Shown here: one piece after another, positions 49,299 through 61,529 of the stretch
Layout of the letters: each line of letters begins with the position of its first letter
Numbering within the stretch: position 1 is the first letter of the stretch
From: Gossypium raimondii
Taxonomy: Eukaryota > Streptophyta > Magnoliopsida > Malvales > Malvaceae
NCBI RefSeq assembly: GCF_025698545.1
Contig: NC_068569.1
Coordinates: 16,926,001-16,990,000 of the forward strand
Reading direction: 5' to 3'
Length of the DNA stretch: 64,000 nt
Made by a program: the position numbers and the translations under genes
The notes under the pieces: model-generated
The model's database searches: none
The model's input: only the letters and a program-made list of their open reading frames with translations
Told to the model about the DNA's origin: nothing

Positions 49299-50399
49299 AT
49301 CTAAATTAGCTGATCTATGAAAATTGAACTAGCTCTGATACCACTTGTTAGGGATCGACCCGATTAAGCAACAAGTAACAAAAATAGCGGAATAAATTGA
49401 GAAATTGAACACACAAATTTAACATGGAAAAACCCCTCCAAAGAGGATAAAAAACCACGGGCAAATGTAATTTTACTATAATGGCAAAAGAACAAAGAGT
49501 ATAAAAGATGGAGATAAAACTAAACCCCAAACCCCGAAAACAAAGAACCCTCAAAATGTAAACACAAAATTCTCTAAATATGTTATGAGTTCTAATATCT
49601 AAATGAGGTGTTTTTCCTAAGGTTGTAAAAGAGCCTATTTATAAGCTAAATTCATATGTCAAATAATAATAAAATAATCTAAACTAATCAGTGTTTGATT
49701 GAAAAAAATAAACAGAGTTTAACTAGAAGATTATTTCTCAAATTTGACTGAAAATAGGAGTCATACTTAACATACCGCAACAAAACTCGACTATCTTGCC
49801 TCCTGAAAAAAGGTTGTATTTACGTTACATTTAAGCTTACCAGCTGTCAGGTGACTTCAACTGGCTGTCGTTTTAGCATCCAACGTCGTGGTACGTAAGT
49901 ACTGTTGAAAACATTCTATGCAACTTCTCATTGCTATAAGAATTTATGCATCACTCAAACAATATCGTCAACCATCAAGTTAGTACCCTTTCATATCAAC
50001 AAATTATGATGGATCCACATGCTCCAACAAATGGTTAAATAACAACGTACATGAGACAAACTCGTCGAATTGATCAGAATCTGTAACACCTGTTATGTCA
50101 ACAACTCCGACTACCCTCCATTCACCTTATACTAGATTGATTAAGCTGTAGAACACGAAAAAAGGACATGATTCGAAGTCTCCACATTCCCACAACCAAA
50201 ACAACTATCGCTCACATTAAAATGCTTTTCAATAAGTCTCATTTTGGTTGGGACATAGTTCATCATACATCGCCATATAAAATTATTTACTTTGACGGAA
50301 TTTGTCCATTCCATAACCTTAACCAAGGTCCATTCTCCCTAACAAGAGATAAATTAGTGTACATATCAAGAGCTAACCGGTACCTCGACTTAATCAAAT

Positions 50400-52080
50400 A
50401 ACAACCATTAATAATCTACTGCCAAATTAATCAATCCAATCTTCAGACAATACCCATCGAAACCTAATACATTATTTTATTTTAAAAAAATTAACAAATC
50501 TCTTTATACTCATTAGTCACGTGATTTATTTTGCAAAACATAGGTATTAAATTTTACCTCAATTGAAGAAAACTTGTTTTTCCTTATGTTTTCATTCTCC
50601 TGATATTTCAAGCGTGTACTTAAAAACTTAATGATTTTTTTGTAGAAAAAAAAGTGACGTGCTACATATCCTAATGCAAGGATTGAATTTTTTTTTCCAT
50701 TACAAAATTATTTTGGGCTCAATCTGCCTCATTGCTGTTGGAACATTTTCAAATATTTATAGTGCTCCAATAACTATAAATGAATGAGTGTAATTAATCA
50801 AAAGTTATATTATTTGATTTTTTGAAAAAGAACTATAACAATTTAAATAGGAATGAGATTTCATTTAGAAATCACACCAACAAATTCAATATTCTTTCTT
50901 TCCTTCATTCATTTTATAATATTATTAGATTATTCTATAAAGTATTACTGCAGAAATCATTTGTAGAAGTTGAGTTTCTTGTTATACATTGCTCAGTTTG
51001 TAGTGGACTATTCTCGTCAGTGCAAAATGCAAATAGTCATTGGCTTCATAGTATACTCGAGGTTAATTTGCTTAGAACTTATTTGCATACCGAAGATAGG
51101 TGGGGTGAATATAACCTTAAAGATAGTGGCTTAATACACGCTTGGAACCTTGTCCTATTTCTTCTTTTTCTGTTCGAGTTCCACTAGTATGTTCGAGATT
51201 TTCCTCACCGGAGATTTGTACTAACAATTGCAACTGTGAATAAATCTCCCATTTTCATAACCAAGCACCAAAGCTTGAACAATTTGTTGGTGATTCTTCA
51301 TCGTTTGTTTGACATTCAAACAGTCAATTTGAAGCTCTAGACTCATCTTCAACTTAAATCTATGATCCCAACAACTCAACTTAAAACACTAGATTCGAGC
51401 TGAACACAAGAATATGAGGTCAAAGTTGAAACTCAGTTGATTCATTTACAATAATTAAAAAAGACTTCTCTAAAATGAGTGTTTACAAAGTGTAAGCTCT
51501 CAATGAAAATGAATAAAAACTTGTACAAAAATTTACAGTAAAACTCTCATGAAAAATGTCCAAGAGAAAAATATAGAAAGTTAAAACTCAAATGTGTTTT
51601 CTCTTGATTTTTTGTTTGAGTATGCATCCCTTGCTTATTGGAGTGTGTTTGGCTATCCATTTTATAGCCATTGTAGCATAAAGAGTCACAACTTTAGACA
51701 CTGCTAAATGTAAAGGAATTGATCCGAGATCGATCATTTACATTAAAAATGTAACTATTAAACACAAGTGATCTATTCCAGAAGAAAGGGGAGCAATCTT
51801 CGTGATTAATCCTCTAGAGGGAGGGATCATCCCATTGCCATTTTAGAAAGTATTGCAGCTCCTGACTTGAGGGAAGATCAATTCTATAAAGGAATGGTTG
51901 ATCATATATTGTAAAACCTTTTGAAATGTGTTTAATGGAATTTTCAATGATATTTCCACAAAATAAGTCAACAATAAGATATATTTTCATTTTTAAATAT
52001 TATCATATCTATAACTCACTAAATTAAAGTAACAAATTTGGCATAGATAGAATTGATCCCTTTGCTCTCTATTTTTTTAA
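50400..52080. other. Intergenic DNA
   Basis: No recognisable gene. The plus-strand frame at 50822-51187 has no domain match that I know of. The stretch 51190-51700 is of higher complexity and may be a fragment of a non-coding retrotransposon region, but no terminal repeat was found. Confidence 0.45.
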
Positions 52081-52260
52081 CAAAAATTAGTAAAGAGCAT
52101 GGAACCAGCCTAGATGCTAAACATTAAGAACACAGCAGAAATATAGATCCCCAAAACCTGTTGCGGCAAAGGTTGCCAAAACTGTCAGCCACCCTATTAC
52201 TTTCCCTATACATATGCACTATCTCAAGTCGACCTCCCAGTTTTTTCGTAACAGATCCCA
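52080..52260 (-). pseudogene. LINE RNase H fragment
   Basis: The minus strand reads RESNRVADSFGNLCRNRFWG in one frame, with further sequence around it. This corresponds to the R-E-x-N-x-x-A-D-x-x-A region at the end of the plant LINE RNase H domain. No other LINE domain is adjacent. Confidence 0.5.
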
Positions 52261-52710
52261 AACATCTCTATAAATTTTAATATAATATTTCAATATAAAG
52301 AAGAATATATAATAATTTAAAAAAATTAACAATTGTGTCTTGATACAAACATTATTGTCATATCGATGTGATAAGGTATGGGTTCGAGTGCGCTGAAGTG
52401 AATTATCCTCCCATTTATGGATTACAAAGGAGTTGTGAATAATTCAAGACATTATGTTAAAAAATTAAAAATTGTATGATAAATTCTCATGTGAGAAAGA
52501 TAATAAATATAATGTCTATTGCTAAAAAACATTATTGTATTGTATATAAAGTACAACATAACAATGATCCATTTCTTTGTTATTTTTTGTTTCATTTCCA
52601 TGTATAAAATATCAAAATCTGCATTCTAATTCTAGATTTTATATATTACCCCATATCCTTCAATATGGAGAATTGTCCGGGGCCCTAAGTTCGTAAGAGA
52701 AGTAGGACAA

Positions 52711-54669
52711 TTAAGCTTCAAAAGCCCAACCATGAACTAGTTTGTTTGGTCCCCAAATACTACCTGTTGGATAGAGTTGAGTCCAAGGGGACAGGTTGAC
52801 ATCAATAACTTGTCCAAATTCAGGACGTTGTACATTATTGTGGTTCTCTAAACCTCTTGCGAGGCTTAACTGCTCCTCAACATTTATTTCTTCTTCATTC
52901 AGGAGATCAGTGGATTGTGGTGGTAAGATTTCAGCTACAGCTGGTGCCTCATCTCTGCAAAATATGAAATTAAAGCTGTTTAAAAAAAATTCTCTTCTCA
53001 AGCGAAGAAAAAAAATATTTCAGTAAAGCCTGTACATAATTGATGCACATCCTGGAGGAAGAAGACCATTTGAATCCAAAAAGTTCAAGAAATGATTGGA
53101 AATACTGCTGGAACTTGTTGTAACAAAGCCATTTACATCTCCAGCCTCTGGTGGAAGTTTTCCCTAGAAATATATTGAATCTTATAAATATTACTTCTAA
53201 TATATAAAATCTGTATATGAAAAGAGCATTTTACTCATTTAAAAATACCTTTGTAGTTGGCGGAGGACCAGGAGAAGTATATTTTTCCTCTAAAACTTGC
53301 TGTTTGGGTACCACAATTTCATTAACTTCGGCATATATTTATATACCATGTAGAGGCAGCTAAAGTTAAATGCTATATATGCAGTTCTATACCTTGTGTA
53401 AGCGCACTTGTTTCAGTGTTTCCTCCAGGATCTGCTCATGGTAGTAGGCCTGAATCAACGTTGTGATTTCGGAAGCATCGCCTTCAAATATTCTGAAACA
53501 AGTTTTCTTGTTTAGCTAATTTCAGTGGGGAAAAAAAACCAACAAAAAGAGCATGATGTGATGAGGGTCTTGATTAATGTAGGTTCTATGGACTAAATTA
53601 ATGCTAGTACAAGAGTTTAAGTAACCTTAATCGTTTCTCCATATTGGCAATCCGAGACTTGCAGCTAATAATCTCTTGCTGAAACTCCTAAAATTTAAGT
53701 CAAAGGATGTGATTACCTAAGAAATCAAACAATTTATTAGCATCCTATTATAATGTTCTCTCCGCCAATTACCTCAAGTTGGGGATTGATGCACTCCGGG
53801 CTGCTTCACAAGCAAAGACAAAAAAATATATAAAGGGAAACTATAATCAAGTTAGAAGAAAAAAAAAGGAGAAATCAGAGGACTTGATTTGGCGAAATTA
53901 AGAATCCGAAACCTGGTTGGTTGGGAGGTTTGATCGGCTTCATCCCTTAGCTTACCAAGTGCCTTTATTAGGAACTGCAAATATGTTAAAACACAAAATT
54001 GCATCTTAATTTAAAAGCCATGAAAAGTAACAGCCACTGATATATGTTTTTTTTTTTTGGGGGGGGGGGTGTCGTCTATACCTCCTTATTACGCAGCCTT
54101 CATGTATGGTCGCGTTGTAGCAAGCCAACACACACCAACATCAATCATGGCGATATTAACACCACATAAATCTCTCACTAGGGGCAAAAAAAGAAAACAG
54201 AAAATATCTAAACTGAGGTTTCTCTTACCTTCCTCGCTCATGCTCTGGGAGATTGACATACCGTCCTAGAATCTCCTCAATGCTTCAGTACAACAAAACC
54301 AAAGCTGATATAACAGGATTTTCCTTAATTATAAGAAAGCTATTCAATTTATGTTCCTATTCTCTGATCATCTTAATTAATATACGTGTGTGTATAATCA
54401 GGATGCGACAACTTAACAATTACGATATATAATATATGCAGTGATAAAATTAAGAAATGGAAAAAGTAGTAGGTTGTAGCAGACCTTTTATTACCAGAGA
54501 AGAGACTAAGTCTTCCAGATGGGGAAAACATGATAAGAGCGACATCAACATCACAGAGAACAGAAAGTTCATAAGCTTTCTTGATAAGCCCATTTCTCCG
54601 TTTTGAGAAAGTGACTTGCCTGTTTGTTGTATTCTCAATCCTCTTGATCTGGAGCTTTACTCTACCCAT
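52711..54669 (-). CDS. MIKC*-type MADS-box transcription factor (AGL66/AGL104-like)
   Basis: Ten exons can be followed in frame: 54669-54485, 54282-54229, 54097-54082, 53974-53913, 53800-53773, 53687-53626, 53492-53393, 53299-53249, 53163-53036 and 52954-52711. They encode about 309 residues. Residues 1-60 are the MADS domain ([20 protein letters not shown], then [20 protein letters not shown]). The following [16 protein letters not shown] and [12 protein letters not shown] resemble the I region of S-clade MIKC* proteins, which act as heterodimers in pollen maturation. Exons 5-7 hold a coiled-coil K-like region ([20 protein letters not shown]). The third exon is only 16 nt. The exon 9 donor is uncertain: GT at 53035 gives a canonical intron; a GC donor four residue-bases later would also keep frame. 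The start is ATG 54669, not the GTG before it. The gene appears intact. Confidence 0.88.
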
Positions 54670-56382
54670 CACTTAGTTATTCCCCCCTTCCCGGGTCTGG
54701 CTTTTACTTCCTTTTCTTTTTCAAACAAATCTGCACCGTTTGAGGAGGATATGGTTAAGTTGAAAATGGTGTATTTGAAAAAGGACAAAAAACACCATCA
54801 CTTAAATATATATACTGAAGTGCTTTGGGATTTACATTAATAGTTAGCCTCTTGGCGGCCAATAAATGAAGGAGCAGAAGAGGTTTGAAAAGGATAGATG
54901 AGATGAGAAGAGGGAAATAATCAATGGATTTTGTCACTGTCAGGCAATTCGCAGAAGATGACGAGACAGATGGCGGTGTGATCCTGTGGCCAGTTACTTT
55001 TAATCAAAGAAACTGCCATCTGTATCAGACAAATATGAAGTTTGTAGTCTAATAGCTAAACATGCGATAAACAAGGTCGATTAGCTAGCTATATATATTT
55101 GTACAGCTCTCTACTCATTCTTCTTCATTCCGAGCTCTTTACTCTTTGGTGTGAATGGTGGAATCACGATTCTACGTATAACAAACAGTCAAATGATTGA
55201 ACTATAATCAAAATGTGTTTAATTGATATAATTGAATTGAAAATTTTATAACTCATACCTTTTTATTAAGAAATATTAAAATATCAATTTTGAATTAAAT
55301 GAAATTGACGTTAAATAATAAAAGTTTTATGTTGTAGGTATAAAAGTTGAATTCAATAATCTTAGCAACCTCGATTATATAAAAAAACTCATAATATTTA
55401 GTAATCAACTTCATATCAACAATATGGATTCATAGTATCAATTATAGTAATTAATTATTATAGATGAATTCATATTTCGTAATATAAAACTGACACAACA
55501 TATAGTCCTCGTGGATAACAATCAACATAGACATCAAAATTATAATATATATATATATATATATTCCTTGACTTGATAATCACACGGTTGTTAATAAACA
55601 GTAAAGGGTATCTCCCAAGAAATTTCAAAACCCATATTCCTCGTCGAGTGAAATCAGAAAACAAGAGAAATCGACCATCGTAACTAGAATTCGATTGAGT
55701 TACAAATAAAAAAAGTAGTGGAAGAAAGCATCTTTGTTTCTGGTTTTGATCTGATCGAGATAAATTATAAGAATGCATGATGAAAGGGGTCTCAGGCAGC
55801 ACATGGTGTCGCACTTTCAGTTGTGTTTTTCTTTGACCTCGAAGCAATGATTTTGCCGTGCCTTTCCTGGTACCAGTAACTGACCACACGTGTGATCCCC
55901 TCTGCATTTTTCTAGCAGGCAATCTTTGTCTTGTTTTGTTTCTCTCCAGACTCCCAACAAACACAGACGCACGCCATTGAATGTCAAGATATAGCTCTGC
56001 CGCTTACCAGAAATATATAGTTCTTTTCAAGGGAACTCATAAACGTATTAATTCCAATGAGGTCAGTTGGCTTGTGTTCTTTTCATTGGATCATCCACTA
56101 GTTTGATCAGAATTTGCAATTAGTCAGTCTTTTCACCCTAAAATGGAAGGAATTAATATTAGAATTGTACCAAAACTTGACTCTTACACAAATAATGATA
56201 TCTAATGTTCGCTGGATTTAGTTTCCACTGTGAATAAAATCTGTATTGTTAGTATATATCTTTCAGCATGTATGAGTTGACAACTGTGCAATTTAAAATT
56301 AGTTGTTAAATTATTTCGGCTGCCAGGGCTCATTTTGTTGGAGGATGCCAAAAGTAAAAAACTCCTTGCAAAAATATTGAAT
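54670..56382. other. Promoter side of the MADS gene and intergenic DNA
   Basis: No gene could be supported. A (TA)n run lies at about 55541-55563. The 164-residue minus frame at 55470-55964 includes IYIYIYY from that run and has no recognisable domain. Confidence 0.5.
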
Positions 56383-56455
56383 CGCGCCAGGTAGGGGTCG
56401 AACCTACGACCTTCTGCTTAGGAAACAGACGCTCTATCCACTGAGCTACAAGCGC
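56383..56455 (-). tRNA. tRNA-Arg (anticodon CCT)
   Basis: On the minus strand a 73-nt sequence folds as a cloverleaf. It starts GCGCTTGTAGCTCAGTGGAT (acceptor stem and D arm with internal box A), has an anticodon stem-loop CTGTTTCCTAAGCAG with anticodon CCT, and a T arm GTAGGTTCGACCCCTAC with box B. It ends TGGCGC plus discriminator G. No intron. It lies alone, with AT-rich flanks and a T-run downstream on its strand, as expected for a pol III gene. Confidence 0.93.
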
Positions 56456-56459
56456 CTTG

Positions 56460-57235
56460 TTAATATATATAAACTAATAATTTTAAAATGAAAGTTAGAC
56501 GAACCATTAGTCTCTTGGATATTTTTCTATAAAAATAATATTAAATTTAATTAATTACGTGGAGACAAATTATTTATGGAAATGGGCTGTTTGCTACAGC
56601 ACTCGTCGGTGCCACCTAACACATCGATGGCACCACACTCCTTTGTTAGTCAATCATCACATAATCATTTGATTTTTTTTGAAAGATTTTTTTATTGGTG
56701 CCACAACTATATCAAATGACACTCGTATGTATTGTTTTAAAATACTCATGAAAATACAATTATGCCAATGGAAAAAAACCAAAAAAATAAATGGTGCCAT
56801 CGAGCATCTCCGGATGATATAGGTAAACTTGGAACCGCGGAGCAAAACTGTCAAAGCGCTACTCCAAATGATAAGAACTACCCTCCAGTTGTATGTATGA
56901 CCTCGCAGGTTCGGGCTCGGGCTCGAGTTGGGGAGCAAGAGGCCGATGTGATTGACTCGGTCTGCTTTGTACCATAAACTAACCACCACTCGTTCTCCAT
57001 GTACTAATGTTGGTAAGTGGACCGGGGGTGTCAAATTAAACAAACAAGATTCGAATCGAGGCTTCCTCTCCATTCAGGTGTTCCACAATACAATATATTG
57101 TTGATGCTCCAATGCCAAATTATTTGCTTCTTTTCCCTTCTTATTAATTTCGTGGACATTGTCGAAGTTTTGTGGAACGACCAGAACATCTTGTTTGCAC
57201 CTGAATTATCACAGAACTCAATCCCCATTGTACCA
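56460..57235. other. Intergenic DNA with possible degraded coding remnants
   Basis: Open frames of 70-138 residues exist on the minus strand (56657-57073, 57031-57240). They may be distal parts of the plant-mobile-domain remnant at 57240-57905, but I could not match them to a domain. Confidence 0.35.
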
Positions 57236-57239
57236 CTCA

Positions 57240-57905
57240 ACGGTTGAAAAATTCAACACTGGTGTGTTAATACACCACACGAGTGAATGTTGGTGAGCCA
57301 ACGAGGAAATGAGAGGCGTAATGGCCAACGCAGTATATGACATCCATACGAATTGCACAATTAATAACATTGTTATAGTGACATGAGTCAAATAACATAA
57401 ATAAAATAATTACATGACATGGATATAATTTTATCTTGGAAAAAATTATCTCCTCCACGGCGTATGCCTCAATCATCTGTTGGTAGACAATGATGGTTTT
57501 GAACTTCTCGATACCCAGGCAAGTAAACAATCCAAAAATAAAGCAACTTGTTAGAATGCATTTTCATAAATAAAATAAAATTATTGATCAAAGTTTTTTT
57601 TTACCTATTTACAAGTGGGAACACGCGTGTTTGGTGGCTCACTAATGCAATAAACGACATCCTGTATAGTGCCCAAAACTGCAGCAGTGTCATGCATTCG
57701 CCTATATATTGGGTATCATGTTTTATCGCCCGACAAAATTTATGATGCAACGTTGCTAATACTGTTGAACCCCAACTGTACGAATGGACAACTTGCAAAT
57801 CAACCAATAAAGACAAGTACATCATGTGAACTTTATTATTTTTTCCATCCGACATAAGTACCCCTATCAATTGCAGCATATACGTTTGAGCAACACACAT
57901 CTTCT
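57240..57905 (-). pseudogene. Plant mobile domain (PMD) remnant
   Basis: The minus-strand frame 57984-57601 contains QTYMLQLIGVLMSDGKNNKV, then WGSTVLATLHHKFCRA and GECMTLLQFWALYRM. This order (Y-LxL-G, SWGSAVLA-LYR-CRA, GG-LxLLQxWA) is that of the plant mobile domain, found in MAIN/MAIL1 host proteins and in Mutator and Gypsy elements that captured it. A second frame (57530-57267) continues with a degraded part. Frame changes and stops show it is dead. The beginning is cut by an LTR at 57911. Confidence 0.7.
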
Positions 57906-57910
57906 CCCAC

Positions 57911-58070
57911 TGTAACACCCCTAACCCGTACATAAATTTATCATATCGTCTCTTATATGAGCCCTTGAGGCCCAAAACATACATTAGAAATAAGTCGGGA
58001 CTAAATCGGAAACTCAGAGAATTTTTCGCAAAATCTCAAATTTTTTCTAAGGTATAGGGGACACACGCCT
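57911..58070 (-). mobile_element. LTR edge fragment, Gypsy type
   Basis: Starts TGTAACACCCCTAACCCGTA and runs to ACACACGCCT, matching the beginning of the LTRs at 24830 and 38192 with an internal deletion. It is interrupted at 58071 by the start of the next LTR, so the younger element landed in it. Confidence 0.7.
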
Positions 58071-61000
58071 TGTAACACCCCTTACCTGAGACATTTATCG
58101 GAGTCGGGCACAAGGCGTTACCTGACTTAACTTACTAGTTCGGAGCATACAAAATTTGCTTTTAAAATTAATTATGTAATATCCCGAAAATTACTACTGT
58201 AATATCCCGAAAATTACTATAGTAAGAAAGTAGGTATCCTTGATATAGTAAGATGAGGAAATAAAGTGACAAAAAGGGAAATTTTGAGTTATGGAAACAT
58301 TGGGAAGTATATTATGATATATTAATTCAAGAAACGATTAAATCGCAAAAGTGAGAAAAGTTTTGTTGATTAAGAGTAAATACTCAAAATTTGAGGGGAT
58401 AAAGTGTAAATATGAAAAAGTTGAAGGACCAATGGTGCAAATATTTTAAGGGTGGAATAATCTAGAAACTAAGGAAAATGAATAAATTAGGACCAAATTG
58501 AAAAGGTTAAGAATTTTGAGGGACTAAATCACAATTTTACCAAATTAAGTGATGACTTAAGGATGGAATTTTTAAAGATTATAAAGGGAAAAATGGTCAA
58601 TTAGAAGAGAGAGAAATCTAGAAGGCAATGATGATATTGGAGATATTTTAGATTAATTAATTAAATAAATATTAGTTTATTAATATTTAATTTGATTTTT
58701 AAACAATATTTTATTATTTTATTTAGTATATATATAAGAAAAGGAAGATGAAGAGTCACCATCCCACCATTTTTTCCCATGCACCAACGTGAGAAGAAGA
58801 GAGAAAGAAAGAAAGTTTTCCCTTCACTAATATAATATTTCTCATCACTTTCACTTATTTCCCTTCACTAATATATCAAGAACATAAGACCTTATATAAG
58901 AAAACTCTACTATAACATCATTTCTATGCTTTTTCAATAATATCAAACTTAAAAATATATTGAAATTTTGATGTTCTTACCTTGTCCTATTTGTTTCAAC
59001 CTTTAACTTGATTTTCTCTCTCCTTCAGCTTCTCTTTCTTGAATCTAACTTAATATTCTAGCTCCCCATAGTCTCCTTGTTATCTTTCTCTCTTGATGGA
59101 TATGGAAATTCTTTTGATTTCTAGGTGAAAATGGTGAATTTTTGGTAGAAAGACCAAATTGTAAAGAAAGCAAAACTTTCTTTCTTTCTCTCTTCTTCTC
59201 ACGTTGGTGCATGGAAAAAAATGGTGGGATGGTGACTCTTCATCTTCCTTTTCTTATATATATACTAAATAAAATAATAAAATATCATTTAAAAAATCAA
59301 ATTAAAATATTAATAAACTAATATTATTTAATTAATTAATCTAAAATATCTCCAACATCATCATTGCCTTCTAGATTTCTGTCTCTTCTAATTGACCATT
59401 TTTTCCTTTATAATCTTTAAAAATTCCATCCTTGAGTCATAACTTAATTTGGTAAAATTGTGATTTAGTCCCTCAAAATTCTTCACCTTTTCAATTTGGT
59501 CCTAATTAATCTATTTTCCTTAGTTTCTAGATTATTCCACCCTTAAAATATTTACACTATTGGTCCTTCAAATTTTTCATATTTACACTTTAACCCCTCA
59601 AATTTCGAGTATTTACTTTTGGGCAACAAAACTTTTCTCACTTTTGCGATTTAATCCTTTCATGAATTAATATGTCATAATATAATTCCCAATGTTGCCA
59701 TAACTCAAAATTTCCCTTTTTGTCACTTTATTTCCTTATTTTACTATCAAGGATACCTACTTTCTTACTGTAGTAATTTTCGGGGTATTACATAGTAAGT
59801 TCATAGGCTCATAATAAAATCTTACCAAAATTTCACTAACAATATTAATAAACAAATAAAAATTCAAAATTTCCTACCAACCACAATCTCAAACAATGAA
59901 TTTACTCAATCGAACTTATATTCCAACATTTGGCTTCAATTGCATTTTTAAATACTTGTCAAATTAATGATCATTTTACATATTTGAGTACATCGTTTAC
60001 CCGGTGCCACAATTTGCTTGAATCTTTTACAATGCTATAACTCAGTATGGTTTCATTCACTGAAACACCATACCTAATTTTCACAACTCAGTATGGTTTT
60101 CTTCACTGAAACACCATACCTACTTTTCACAATTTGCCATGGATTCACCATAGACTTATTCGTCAATTCATCACTGATTACCGAACGTATGTACCCAATC
60201 CTGCGTATCCCTTAATTTGAACTAACAATCTCATTTTTTCTCATTTTTACCATAATCATAATTCAACAACAATATATGAATTGATACAATATATCATTCC
60301 CACATTAACAATTAATCATAAAATTTCAGTCATATGAACTTACCTGGGCCAATTTGTAGGAGTTGTAAAAGTTCAGGGATTAGTTTGATACATTCTCTTT
60401 TCCGCATTTATCTTCGAATTCCCTATCTATAATATAATCTTTTCCATTCATTAGCATCTAATTCAATACTAATTCACTTTGCAATTTATGCCCTACAATT
60501 TTAAAATTACACTTTTATCCAAAATTTATAATTTTACAATTTAGTCCATGCTCAATTAACACTTTAATTGAACAAATTTTTCCTCCAATAACACTTTATC
60601 TAATCACTTTAGACTACTATACAACCTGTGATATTCAGAATTTAAGTACAAAACCCCAATTCCTAACTTTTTCACAATTAGGTCCTAAAATCATTAATCA
60701 CTTAATAAAATCATAATATAATGAAATTAAAACTTCAAATCTATAATAATTCATCATAAAATTCAAGAAATTATTCATGGTAACTTAAAAATCACCCATG
60801 GAATCAAAAACTAATGAATTCAATAGATGGACCCAGAGTATAAGTCACAAAACATAAAAATTTCAAAGAAAAAGCAAGAATTGAACTCACATGGTATAAA
60901 AATATGAGAAACAGCTTGTTTCAGACCTCCTATGGCATTTTTTCTGATAAATTATGAAGAAATCTCTAGATTTTTCATTTTGTCTTTGTTTTATATATTT

Positions 61001-61484
61001 AATTTGTGAAGTTTCCAATTTTGCCCTTGTTTCTCCTTACTTTCTTGCTGATTTTTCTTGCCCAACCATTCATCCCATATAATTTGGGCCTAATTTCCTT
61101 TTAAATCCCTCATTATTAGTCACTTAAGCTATTTGATCACAATTTAACAAATTTTACACTATTTTCAATTTAGTCATTTTTAGTTAATTGACTATCCAAA
61201 CATTAAAATTTTCTAACGAAACTTTTATACTAACTCAATGACACTCCATAAATATTTATAAAAATATTTATGGCTCGGCTTATGAATTCAAGGTCTCGAT
61301 ACCTCATTTTAGACCCAATTTACCTATTAAATTCTTTTTAAATCACAAAATTCACTAATTCAAGAATTCTTCTATAATCACACTTGTCTCATATGTATTT
61401 ATTTATTAGATTTTAAAACTCACTGGTCGGATTTAGTGATTTCAAATCACTGTTTCCGACACTACTGAAAATTAGGCTGTTACA
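58071..61484 (-). mobile_element. 3' LTR of a Gypsy element, minus orientation
   Basis: Starts TGTAACACCCCTTACCTGAG and ends AATTAGGCTGTTACA. On the minus strand it is directly preceded by the purine tract AAATGGGGGGAGAGT (61485-61499), so this is the 3' LTR of an element whose coding region continues to the right. The LTR is 3414 bp, about half of it the foldback insertion 58174-59792. It also holds two copies of a CTCAGTATGGTTTNATTCAC-type unit at 60040-60125. The opposite LTR and target duplication lie outside what remains in the window. Confidence 0.88.
58174..59792. mobile_element. Foldback element with two arms of about 620 bp
   Basis: Arm 58198-58820 and arm 59172-59792 are inverted copies with few differences, separated by about 350 bp. 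The left end reads TGTAATATCCCGAAAATTAC and the right end is its complement with one change (GTAATTTTCGGGGTATTACA). The first 24 bp of the left arm are duplicated (58174-58197). No coding capacity. Flanks AATTA and TAGTAAG leave at most a TA duplication. Transcription through it would make a long hairpin RNA. It sits inside the Gypsy LTR 58071-61484. Confidence 0.85.
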
Positions 61485-61499
61485 ACTCTCCCCCCATTT
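61485..61499 (-). other. Polypurine tract of the Gypsy element
   Basis: On the minus strand AAATGGGGGGAGAGT lies immediately next to the LTR start TGTAACAG. This is the plus-strand priming site of reverse transcription and fixes the orientation of the element. Confidence 0.8.
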
Positions 61500-61529
61500 A
61501 GAAAATTTCGTCCCCAAAATTTGTTACCT

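Larger units (their letters stand above)
47390..49777 (-). mobile_element. Non-autonomous Ty1-Copia element with two 427-bp LTRs, target duplication TACCG
   Basis: The element is 47395-49772 (2378 bp). LTRs 47395-47821 and 49346-49772 are both 427 bp, start TGTTAGGGATCG and end CTTAACA. Direct repeats TACCG flank it at 47390-47394 and 49773-49777. On the minus strand the 5' LTR is the right one. It is followed after two bases by TGGTATCAGAGC (49332-49343), the initiator-methionine tRNA primer-binding site, and a purine-rich TGTGGAGATT precedes the 3' LTR. Inside are gag, a protease-type segment and a pre-integrase segment only; integrase core, reverse transcriptase and RNase H are absent, so it depends on other copies. 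I count about 22 differences between the LTRs (about 5%). Confidence 0.95.
47030..50350 (-). pseudogene. LINE 3' region (zinc-binding and RNase H domains) split by a Copia element
   Basis: On the minus strand, 50326-50141 encodes the zinc-binding region found after plant LINE reverse transcriptases (VKVNNFIWRCMMNYVPTKMR, then CFGCGNVETSNHVLFSC). After a degenerate linker, 47368-47060 encodes the RNase H domain (RNPRIAEISAIHEVLKWLCK, then IKQEANKMAHCVAR). The Copia element 47395-49772 lies between the two parts and separates the start of the RNase H domain from the rest. Stops and frameshifts show it was already decaying. Confidence 0.8.

Noticed and set aside
55470..55964. 164-residue minus-strand frame
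   Set aside because: Contains a translated (TA)n run and no recognisable motif; no splice or promoter support.
56657..57073. 138-residue minus-strand frame as a gene
   Set aside because: No domain, no codon bias, and next to a dead PMD remnant; at most a degraded continuation.
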